A stretch of DNA of 9,444 bases from NCBI GenBank assembly GCA_002351925.1, contig DEHM01000019.1, positions 122,783 through 132,226 of the forward strand, given 5' to 3'. The notes below the pieces were generated by a model that searched no databases, was not told the DNA's origin, and saw nothing but the letters and a program-made list of their open reading frames with translations. Made by a program: the position numbers and the translations under genes. Shown here one piece after another: positions 1 to 6,594 of the stretch; within the stretch, counting starts at the first letter, position 1, and every line of letters begins with the position of its first letter. This DNA is from Bacteroidales bacterium UBA2800 (GTDB taxonomy: Bacteria > Bacteroidota > Bacteroidia > Bacteroidales > Paludibacteraceae).

Positions 1-433
1 AAAATATATTTTTAGATAGTTTTTACCACCAATTCCCCCAACTCTTCGAGTTAAATCATTCAAAAGACCGCCAAGTGGGCACCCAAAAAACATATTTTTT
101 TCAAATCGAAAAGTCCGAATATATTCATAAGTTGCTGAATATAAACAATATACAGAGTAAGTTACTTAAGTTAACGCATCAGTAGTAATTGAAGAAAAAT
201 TATTAAAAGAAAAAATACATAAAAAAATTGATGATTGATTGTCGTACTTTGTGCTTGGGAAGATTAAAATCTTCCAATTCTTCGAAAAACAATCCATCAT
301 CACAAAAATACCCAAAATAGATTGTCTCACAATCTGAAATGCCCCCAAATAGTAAAAGTGGGCGGAAAAAATGTGAAATATTCGGAAAAAGGTATAAAAA
401 GATATAAAAATATTCAAAAAAGTACGCGCGCAC
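1..433. other. AT-rich intergenic region, no gene seen
   Basis: This stretch is AT-rich, with A and T runs, and differs sharply in composition from the operon that follows. Open frames on the minus strand here (for example 166-480) translate to Phe/Ile-rich low-complexity sequence with no recognisable motif, and I do not accept them as genes. One small perfect inverted repeat (319-335, AGATTGT-CTC-ACAATCT, 7-bp stem) is visible but has no T-tract, so it is not a convincing terminator. The octamer AAGTGGGC occurs twice (73-80 and 356-363), probably by chance. No tRNA, rRNA or CRISPR pattern is seen. Confidence 0.7.
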
Positions 434-445
434 TTGCATATATGC
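421..445. promoter_or_regulatory. Two adjacent palindromes at the operon promoter, candidate operator
   Basis: Positions 421-434 (AGTACGCGCGCACT) form a palindrome with one mismatched pair that ends at the -33 element. Positions 436-445 (GCATATATGC) form a perfect 10-bp palindrome lying inside the promoter spacer. A dimeric regulator bound at either site would touch RNA polymerase contacts, so these are reasonable operator candidates. No regulator gene is in view and the motifs match no operator I can name. They may be chance palindromes. Confidence 0.3.
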
Positions 446-464
446 GAAAAAAGTGTTATCTTTG
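434..464 (+). promoter_or_regulatory. Bacteroidota-type -33/-7 promoter for the amylase operon
   Basis: TTG at 434-436 is followed after 20 bases by TATCTTTG at 457-464. The second box matches the Bacteroidota -7 consensus TAnnTTTG exactly, and the TTG with its spacing matches the -33 element. Transcription would start near 470-473, giving a leader of roughly 17-20 bases before the ATG at 490. It lies at the head of five closely packed genes, so it probably drives the whole unit to the terminator at 8612-8642. Confidence 0.75.
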
Positions 465-472
465 CAGCCGTT

Positions 473-487
473 TTTAACAATGTTAAA
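473..487 (+). repeat. Inverted repeat in the operon leader
   Basis: TTTAAC-AAT-GTTAAA is a perfect 6-bp inverted repeat with a 3-base loop, ending two bases before the start codon of the first gene. It contains an out-of-frame ATG at 480-482 that would open a 26-codon reading frame across the true start. The stem is weak (A/T-rich), so it could tune initiation only modestly. The 10-mer AATGTTAAAC (479-488) recurs at 5658-5667, just after the third gene. Confidence 0.35.
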
Positions 488-489
488 CC

Positions 490-1986
490 ATGAAAAAGGT
501 TATTTTATTAGTCATATCGTTGTGCGTACTCGCGAATGCGGGAGTGTTCGGTGCGCCTAAAACGAGCGAGTATCCGTATAAGGCGGGTGTTCCGGCAGAG
601 TGTGAGGACGTGATGTTGCAAGCGTTCTACTGGGATAGTTATAAGAATCAATCGAGTACGGATAGCAAGTTCGGTCGTACGAGGTGGATTGATCTGCTCA
701 AGGATACGGCGGCTATCAATGCGAACTTTGACGTAGTATGGTTTCCACCGAGTGCGGGACCGACGGGTTGCGGCGTGGGCTATTCGGCGAAACAGTATAG
801 TAACCAAGAGAGCGACTGGGGAACGAAGACCGCGTTGACCAACCTGATTAATGCGCTGCACAAGGGCAATACGAAAGTGTTGGCGGACGTAGTGCTGAAC
901 CATCGCGGCAATCTGACCAATTGGTGTAATTTCTTTACGGATTATTTTGGAAGTTACGGTACGTTTACTTTGACGCAGCAACATATCTGTCGGAATGACG
1001 AGTGCTTTACGGATGCGAAATCGTCGTGTTACGGAGCATCGACATCGGAGCGTGGAGCGAACGATACGGGCGATAATTTCGACGGTGCGCGCGATCTGGA
1101 TCATACGAACGAATATGTGCAGAACTGGTCGAAGGCCTATACGCAGTGGTTGCTGGGCACGATGAAATATGATGGTTTCCGATATGACATGACGCTGGGT
1201 TTCCACGGCCAGTATCTGAAGATGTACAATGAGGCGGCGCAACCGTACATGTCGGTGTCGGAGTTGTGGTCGAGTATCGATCGTCAGAAGCAACACCTGC
1301 AAGAGTGCGAATACAACACGATGGTGTTTGACTTCCAGGCAAAGTACTCGATGAGAGGAATTGTGGACGGTTCGTACGGTAAGCTGAATGCGAATAAGAC
1401 GTTTGTGGGCTTGCGCAAGGAGGGCTTGTCGCGTTATTCGGTGACGTTTATTGATAACCATGATACGTTTGATCGCGGGAGCGCGTATGGCGACAACCAG
1501 TATACCAAGACTACTGATCTGACGACTGCTACGAACAAGGATGTTGTTCTTCAGGCAAGTGCGTATATGCTGATGCTGCCGGGTGTGCCGTGTGTGTTCT
1601 ATCCGCATTGGGCAAGTTACAAGAATGAGATCAATGAGTTGATCGCTGTGCGTAAGCGCGTGGGTATCCACAGTGAGTCGGCTGTGCTGGAAGAGGCCAG
1701 CGGGCAGTACCAATACAGCGCGACGGTACAGGGGCACCGCGGCAAGGCGATTGTGCGCGTGGGAAAATACCGCAGCACGAGTGTGCCGGAAGGCTATGTG
1801 CTGGCTGTAGAAGGCGGCGAGAGAGGCCAATATACGGTGTATGTGAAGATGGAGAATGAAGGGATAGAAGATGTACAAGGGGACAAGGTACAAAGTACAA
1901 GGGGCGTGAAGTTCATTGAGAACGGAAAGCTATATATACGTGTGGACGGACAAGTGTTTGACATGTTAGGAAACAAGATAGAATGA
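490..1986 (+). CDS. Secreted alpha-amylase, GH13, plant/archaeal-like type
   Basis: This 498-residue enzyme should hydrolyse internal alpha-1,4 bonds of starch or glycogen outside the cytoplasm. A Sec signal peptide covers residues 1-17 (cut after ANA) or 1-21, with no lipobox. The GH13 barrel runs from about 37 to 385. Conserved regions are visible: DVVLNH 133-138, GFRYD with nucleophile Asp233, acid/base Glu258 (SVSELW), and DNHD with Asp325. PGVPCVFYPHW (364-374) and RKRVGIHSES (388-397) followed by a beta domain to about 455 recall plant alpha-amylases and their C-terminal sheet domain. That resemblance is from memory, and exact subfamily is uncertain (GH13_6/GH13_7-like). The Lys usual three residues after the nucleophile is Leu236. 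Residues 473-498 are the shared C-terminal tail. Unlike genes 2 and 3 it has no extra N-terminal module. Its TGA overlaps the next ATG (ATGA), implying translational coupling. Confidence 0.93.
   Translation: MKKVILLVISLCVLANAGVFGAPKTSEYPYKAGVPAECEDVMLQAFYWDSYKNQSSTDSKFGRTRWIDLLKDTAAINANFDVVWFPPSAGPTGCGVGYSAKQYSNQESDWGTKTALTNLINALHKGNTKVLADVVLNHRGNLTNWCNFFTDYFGSYGTFTLTQQHICRNDECFTDAKSSCYGASTSERGANDTGDNFDGARDLDHTNEYVQNWSKAYTQWLLGTMKYDGFRYDMTLGFHGQYLKMYNEAAQPYMSVSELWSSIDRQKQHLQECEYNTMVFDFQAKYSMRGIVDGSYGKLNANKTFVGLRKEGLSRYSVTFIDNHDTFDRGSAYGDNQYTKTTDLTTATNKDVVLQASAYMLMLPGVPCVFYPHWASYKNEINELIAVRKRVGIHSESAVLEEASGQYQYSATVQGHRGKAIVRVGKYRSTSVPEGYVLAVEGGERGQYTVYVKMENEGIEDVQGDKVQSTRGVKFIENGKLYIRVDGQVFDMLGNKIE
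1873..1900 (+). repeat. GTACAAR-type short repeat inside the gene 1 linker
   Basis: This stretch is built from near-tandem GTACAAG/GACAAG/GTACAAA units and encodes the linker VQGDKVQST just before the C-terminal tail. It matches positions 8509-8536 in gene 5 at 27 of 28 bases, although the two genes are otherwise very different, and it is read in the same frame in both. A decayed version lies at 5545-5572 in gene 3. Confidence 0.7.
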
Positions 1987-3797
1987 GGAAAAGTATCTTT
2001 TTGTTGATGCTGCTGTGGACGACGTTGTCGTACGCGAACAGTTACGGAATTCTGGTGAACGGTCAGATCTTTTTTGCTGCGGAGTATCGCGGCAAGGACA
2101 GCAATACCGGCACGTATGACGAGTATCTGGCGCATGTAGCGCTGAAGAGCGGCGACACGTTCCAGCTATATGACGTGGAATATGATGCCCGTTGGGCTGT
2201 GGATCTGGACACGTGGTCGATAGCCGGTTTTACGCGAAGCGGCGACCATTATACCAGTTCGGTGACGGGTTGCTTTGACTGCTACATCAAACTGAAATAC
2301 GGCGAGGACCAACTCTATATCGGTAACGGCTCGAATTGCGGCAGCGGAACCAACATAGATGATATATACCGCGGCGCTGTGCCTCATGAGTGTGAGGCTG
2401 TGCTGATGCAGGCGTTTTACAACGAGTCGTACAGTGCGACGGCGCCGGGCGTGAGTGAATACGGCAATACGAAATGGACGACTTTGACGCCGCAAGCTCC
2501 GGAGATAGGTGCTTATTTCGACTATGTATGGTTGCCGCCCAGCGCGAATGGTGACGGCATGGGTTATCACCCGAAGCAATACAGCAACCAGAACTCGAAT
2601 TGGGGCACGCGTGCCGAGCTGGATGCGCTGATTAGTGCGCTGCACGCGAATAACTGTAAGGTGGTAGCGGATATCGTGATTAACCACTGTACAGGTTGGA
2701 CGACTTGGTGTGACTTCCCGACAATGGATTTCGGTGAGTACGGTGTGTTCAATCCTGACGCCAGCTATATCTGTCAGGACGACGAGGTGAACGCCGAGTG
2801 GAACAGACCGACAGAGGATAATCCCGGTTCGGGTGCTTGCTGGGGCACGGCGAGCGGTAGCTACGACGACGGCGAGAACTGGGACGGTGCGCGTGACTGG
2901 AGTCACGACAACGTATATGTGCAGCAGATGTTTATCGCGTACCTGAAATGGATGCGGAACGTGATGCATTACGACGGTTTCCGTTATGACAAGGGTGACG
3001 GTTTCAACAACTGGCATCACTGGCATTATAACTCGGAGGCACGGCCGGAGATTGCGTTCATGGAGTGCTACAAAGGCACGGACGATATATGGTCGCGTAT
3101 TCAGGGTGCGCAATATGACTTGATGGCGCTGGATTTTGACCTGAAGTGGCACGTGTTTAATTCGATAGCCGGCTGGGATTACAGTCGCGGTCGCGGTGAT
3201 TGTATCATGAGTCGCGGAAACGGTCGTCATTCGGTGACGTTTATCGAGAGTCACGACTGGTTCTTGCGTCCGGACAACGAGAATGAGTTCGGCGGACGGG
3301 GTAACTCGATGACGCCGGCGCTGAAGGCTCGTCTGCTGCAGGCGAATGCGTTGCTGCTGTCGATGCCGGGTGTGCCGTGTGTGTTCTATCCGCACTGGCA
3401 GAGATATAAGGCGGAGCTGAAGCCGATGATCTTAGCTCGTAAATGGGCAGGTGTTCATAGCGAGAGTGAAGTGAAGGATGAGTACGCCACGGCGACGGGT
3501 TATCAGGCAACGGTTGTTGGTAAACACGGCTGGTTGATTCTGTGCTTGGGCGATAAGACCGGTCAGACGTTCCAAGGGTTCACCTTGGCAGCCAGCAACT
3601 ATAGCACGATGGAGGGACATAACGAGAGTTTTGAAATCTGGGTATTGAGCGATCAACCGAGACCGACAGGAGTGGAGCAGCCTACCTCCGGCTCCTCCCT
3701 GAAGGGAAGAGGGGAGAAGTTCCTCAAGGACGGAAAACTCTATATTCGTATGGGTGATAAGACCTACGACATCATGGGACAACTGATTAACAAATAA
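1983..3797 (+). CDS. Secreted GH13 alpha-amylase with extra N-terminal module
   Basis: This 604-residue protein has a Sec signal peptide (about 1-18, SYA/NS), then a module of about 100 residues (19-120) shared with the next two genes, then a GH13 barrel from about 133. Catalytic regions are intact: DIVINH 230-235, nucleophile Asp336 in GFRYD, acid/base Glu361 (FMECYKG), and ESHD with Asp425. The module starts SYGILVNG and ends YIKLK..EDQLYIG; Cys97 and Cys119 are conserved in its relatives and might form a disulfide. It is probably a carbohydrate-binding beta-sandwich, but I cannot name a family. The Lys normally near the nucleophile is Asp339 and the acid/base is followed by Cys, so subsite specificity may differ from gene 3. 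Residues 578-604 are the shared tail. The start overlaps the upstream TGA by 4 bases, and the next gene begins 4 bases after the stop. Confidence 0.92.
   Translation: MRKSIFLLMLLWTTLSYANSYGILVNGQIFFAAEYRGKDSNTGTYDEYLAHVALKSGDTFQLYDVEYDARWAVDLDTWSIAGFTRSGDHYTSSVTGCFDCYIKLKYGEDQLYIGNGSNCGSGTNIDDIYRGAVPHECEAVLMQAFYNESYSATAPGVSEYGNTKWTTLTPQAPEIGAYFDYVWLPPSANGDGMGYHPKQYSNQNSNWGTRAELDALISALHANNCKVVADIVINHCTGWTTWCDFPTMDFGEYGVFNPDASYICQDDEVNAEWNRPTEDNPGSGACWGTASGSYDDGENWDGARDWSHDNVYVQQMFIAYLKWMRNVMHYDGFRYDKGDGFNNWHHWHYNSEARPEIAFMECYKGTDDIWSRIQGAQYDLMALDFDLKWHVFNSIAGWDYSRGRGDCIMSRGNGRHSVTFIESHDWFLRPDNENEFGGRGNSMTPALKARLLQANALLLSMPGVPCVFYPHWQRYKAELKPMILARKWAGVHSESEVKDEYATATGYQATVVGKHGWLILCLGDKTGQTFQGFTLAASNYSTMEGHNESFEIWVLSDQPRPTGVEQPTSGSSLKGRGEKFLKDGKLYIRMGDKTYDIMGQLINK
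3692..3711 (+). repeat. Pyrimidine/purine palindrome in the gene 2 linker
   Basis: CTCCTCCCT-GA-AGGGAAGAG forms a hairpin-like inverted repeat with one mismatched pair. It lies in frame in the low-complexity linker (PTSGSSLKGRG) directly before the C-terminal tail of gene 2. The strand-biased C/T then G/A composition is unlike the surrounding coding sequence and resembles small interspersed palindromes of bacterial genomes. That origin is inference. Confidence 0.4.
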
Positions 3798-3819
3798 TAC
3801 AATGAAAAAGATTTTTACA
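3795..3819 (+). repeat. 25-base direct repeat at the gene 3 start (copy 1)
   Basis: These 25 bases, covering the TAATACA leader and the first six codons, are identical to 5681-5705 at the start of gene 4. Similarity continues through the signal peptide and into the N-terminal module. Here the TAA of the repeat is the stop codon of gene 2. In gene 4 it is free spacer, which suggests a duplication edge lies near here. Confidence 0.8.
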
Positions 3820-5658
3820 TTTTTTGCTGCCGCGTTGATGACGTTGAGCATGTCGGCCGCAAGTTATGGCATTCTGGTGAACGGGCGGTATTATTTCGCC
3901 GCAGACTACAAAGGACCGGACGCCATGGGCGAAGGTTTTGAGGAGTATCTGGCACATGTGCAGGTGAATAGCGGTGACTACTGCCAGATGTATGATGCAG
4001 AGAACAAAGCTGCATGGGCAAAGCCGTTGAACACCTATTCGGTGGCCGGTTTTACGTACGACGCAGCGAACAATCGCTACAACGTGACGACGAGCGGCTG
4101 CTTTGATTTCTACATCAAACTGAAATGGGAGGCCGATGAGTTGTATGTTGGTCCAGCCGGAGAAGGCGTAGTGTGCGGAGAAGGTATTGATATCACGAAG
4201 GAAGATCCGCAGCCGGGTTACAGCGGTTCAGCTCCGGCTCAGTGTCCGGATGTGATTCTGCAGGCGTTCTACTGGGATAGCTATGACTCCCAGAAGGCTA
4301 CCACTAAATATGGTCGTACGAAATGGATTGATCATATCAATGGCAACAACGGCTCGAATGCCGTAGAGATGGGACAGTGGTTCGACATGATCTGGTTGCC
4401 GCAGTTGAGTAAATCGACCGGTGGTATGGGTTATCTGCCGACCAACTACAGTAATTTGGACAGTGATTTAGGAACCAAGCGTAAGTTGGAAGAACTCGTA
4501 GGTATATTCCATCAGAACGGAGCACGTGTGATTGCCGATATTGTGATCAACCATGCTGTAGCCGGCCAAGGTTGGTGTAACTACAATCAGACCTATAATT
4601 TCGGTGAATACGGATCATTCAAACCGGATGGATCGTATATCTGCAATACAGACGAGATGAACACGTACGCGCCTGAGACGGCATGTCGTGGTTATGCTAC
4701 CGGAAACGCGGATGACGGTTATGGTGATGAAGCCAACTATCCGGATGGTCGCGATTGGGATCATACAAACACAAATGTCCAAAACATGTTCAAGGCGTAT
4801 CTGAAATGGCTGCACAACGTGATTAAGATTGATGGCGTGCGTTATGACTACTGCAAGGGTTATCATAACTCACATATTAATGATTACAACCGTGCGGCGG
4901 AGACATATTTCAGCGTTATGGAGTACTGGGACGGCAATGTGAACACGCTTCAAGCCCGTCTTGAGGATGCCGGTTGGAATACGACTACGTTTGACTTTGC
5001 TACCAAATATACTGCGTTCAATAACGGTATCGCTTCGGATTATTACCAAGGCTTGAAGGGTGCCGGTCTGCCGGGAGCAGGCAAGGCGCGTTATGCCGTT
5101 ACTTTTGTGGATAGCCATGACAGTTTCCAACGCGACAATAACGAGTTGTGCGGCGAAGGCAACTCCATGTCGCTCTGCCGTGACAAAGTGCTGCAATGCA
5201 ACGCATATATGCTGTCGATGCCGGGTGTTCCTTGTGTCTTTTGGCCGCACTGGGTAACCTTCAAAGAGGAGATCAAGAAAATGATCAACGCACGTTATAA
5301 GACAGGCGTACATAGTGAAAGTTCCGTAAGTGATGAAACGGGCAACGGTTTCTACAAAGCTACCATCACCGGAAAGAACGGTGAGATACGTCTGTTATTA
5401 GGTCCTAACTCGGGTTACAACAGCACGCCGAGTGGATATACCTTGGCGGTGAAGGGTGTTAACTTTGGCGTTTACTACAAGATGACCAGTGCGCGTGGCG
5501 ATAAGGACACAGAGCGCACACCGATCACCGAAGGTATTGAGGATGTAGAAGGGGACAACGCGCAGAGTGCAAAGGGTGTGAAGTTCATCGAGAACGGTAA
5601 ACTGTATATCCGTTGCGGCGAGCAGGTATATGACGTGATGGGTCGTATTGTGAAATAA
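3802..5658 (+). CDS. Secreted GH13 alpha-amylase with extra N-terminal module
   Basis: The product is 618 residues long. A Sec signal peptide (1-19 or 1-20, MSA/AS) is followed by the shared N-terminal module to about 126 (conserved Cys100 and Cys125) and a GH13 barrel from about 148. Catalytic regions are DIVINH 246-251, nucleophile Asp349 in GVRYD, acid/base Glu374 (VMEYWDG), and DSHD with Asp440. Of the three related amylases only this one keeps the Lys three residues after the nucleophile (Lys352), as in plant and archaeal alpha-amylases, so it is the best candidate for ordinary alpha-amylase activity. A C-terminal beta region with PGVPCVFWPHW and TGVHSESS precedes a linker and the tail (593-618). 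It starts 4 bases after gene 2 and is followed by gene 4 after 29 bases. By eye its Thr codons are a mixture of ACC, ACA and ACG, unlike the ACG-rich genes 1, 2 and 5. Confidence 0.93.
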   Translation: MKKIFTFFAAALMTLSMSAASYGILVNGRYYFAADYKGPDAMGEGFEEYLAHVQVNSGDYCQMYDAENKAAWAKPLNTYSVAGFTYDAANNRYNVTTSGCFDFYIKLKWEADELYVGPAGEGVVCGEGIDITKEDPQPGYSGSAPAQCPDVILQAFYWDSYDSQKATTKYGRTKWIDHINGNNGSNAVEMGQWFDMIWLPQLSKSTGGMGYLPTNYSNLDSDLGTKRKLEELVGIFHQNGARVIADIVINHAVAGQGWCNYNQTYNFGEYGSFKPDGSYICNTDEMNTYAPETACRGYATGNADDGYGDEANYPDGRDWDHTNTNVQNMFKAYLKWLHNVIKIDGVRYDYCKGYHNSHINDYNRAAETYFSVMEYWDGNVNTLQARLEDAGWNTTTFDFATKYTAFNNGIASDYYQGLKGAGLPGAGKARYAVTFVDSHDSFQRDNNELCGEGNSMSLCRDKVLQCNAYMLSMPGVPCVFWPHWVTFKEEIKKMINARYKTGVHSESSVSDETGNGFYKATITGKNGEIRLLLGPNSGYNSTPSGYTLAVKGVNFGVYYKMTSARGDKDTERTPITEGIEDVEGDNAQSAKGVKFIENGKLYIRCGEQVYDVMGRIVK

Positions 5659-5680
5659 ATGTTAAACTAACTAAATAGAT

Positions 5681-5705
5681 TAATACAATGAAAAAGATTT
5701 TTACA
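5681..5705 (+). repeat. 25-base direct repeat at the gene 4 start (copy 2)
   Basis: This is identical to 3795-3819 and includes the start codon of gene 4 and the beginning of its signal peptide. It supports gene 4 having arisen at least in part by copying the 5' end of gene 3, or the reverse. Confidence 0.8.
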
Positions 5706-6575
5706 GTTTTCGCAGCCATGTGTATGGCATTGAGTATGTCGGCTGCAAGTTATGGTATTCTGGTGAACGGCAATACGTATTTTGCCGGAGAACCAGCCGG
5801 TGAGTTTGAGGGTTTTCAACAGTATTTGGCCCATGTGTAACTGAATGCGGGCGACTACTGCCAACTATGCGATGCGGAGAACCAGGCCGTATGGGCTGTG
5901 GATATCAACCCGGCTTCGGTTGCCGGTTTTACCCGCAATGGTGATCGCTATGAGGTGTCGGTAAGCGGATGCTACGACTTCTACATCAAGCTGAAATATC
6001 AGCAGGACGAGCTCTATATCGGCCCGGGCAGCGACTGCGGCGAGGGTATTGATATCTCCGGTCAAGGCGGCGGCCAAGGTGGCGGAGGCGGAGAAGAGGT
6101 AGATGATGTTAACTACTACGCTATGGGATGGATCAATGCTGCGGATGCCGGTGAAAAAGCCTATGACACGTATGATGATAATCTCTTGTTTGTAGATGGC
6201 AAACTGACCATTAATTGTCAATATGGTAGTTATATCGGAATTAAGGATCACATGTGCAATTACTACTATTTCCGCGGAACTGATGATTGCCACGAGGACA
6301 TGGTGACGCTTGAATGGGCGAACGGATGGTCTCCCTGTAAGAAATGGGCTATTCCGGAGGGCATCAACTACATTATTATGCGCAGTGCTTCCTATAAAAA
6401 TCAGATTGTTTTGGAGCGCGTAGACAAAGCAACCTACGATGCTTATCACTACGGAAGCAGCCAGGATATTGAGAACACGACGGTAACAGAGAAGGCCTAC
6501 AAGAAGATTGTTAATGGTCAGTTGCGTATCGTTCGCGGCGACAAGGTGTTTGACGCTACGGGTCGAGAGTTGTAA
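5688..6575 (+). pseudogene. Secreted putative starch-binding protein interrupted by TAA at codon 51
   Basis: Reading from ATG 5688 gives a signal peptide nearly identical to that of gene 3, then the shared N-terminal module, with an in-frame TAA at 5838-5840 (codon 51) where gene 3 has CAG (Gln). One C-to-T change from CAA explains it. The same frame continues to a normal stop at 6575, giving 295 codons in all. After the stop the module resumes (conserved Cys codons 95 and 117), followed by a Gly-rich linker (about 124-138), a second domain of about 110 residues (about 140-250, opening YYAMGWINAAD) and the shared tail (271-295). The second domain resembles a module I recall from bacterial amylases, so starch binding is likely but unproven. 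No GH13 barrel is present. An internal start at 5898 would lack a signal peptide. It could be a recent pseudogene, a read-through gene or a sequence error. Confidence 0.75.
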
Positions 6576-6580
6576 TTTTA
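6549..6580 (+). promoter_or_regulatory. Possible weak internal promoter for gene 5
   Basis: TTTG at 6549-6552 is followed after 20 bases by TAATTTTA at 6573-6580, a one-mismatch version of the Bacteroidota -7 box TAnnTTTG. It overlaps the end and stop codon of gene 4. The predicted leader would be only about 8 bases, so this could be coincidence within AT-rich spacer. Confidence 0.22.
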
Positions 6581-6589
6581 GATTTTAGA
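6576..6589 (+). repeat. Tandem TTTTAGA heptamers between genes 4 and 5
   Basis: Two perfect copies of TTTTAGA followed by TTTTT fill the whole 19-base gap up to the ATG at 6595. There is no Shine-Dalgarno-like sequence here. The gap is a short tandem repeat and might have expanded by slippage. Confidence 0.6.
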
Positions 6590-6594
6590 TTTTT

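Noticed and set aside
319..335. Inverted repeat as a terminator of an upstream gene
   Set aside because: The 7-bp A/T-rich stem has no following T-tract, and no upstream coding sequence ends nearby.
166..480. Minus-strand open frames in the AT-rich upstream region
   Set aside because: Translations are low-complexity Phe/Ile/Ser-rich sequence, overlap the operon promoter, and show no motif or initiation signal.
5898..6575. Gene 4 as an intact gene starting at the internal ATG 5898
   Set aside because: That start falls in the middle of the N-terminal module and would lose the signal peptide, although the protein ends in a tail found only on the secreted proteins here. The frame upstream is clearly homologous to gene 3 back to 5688.
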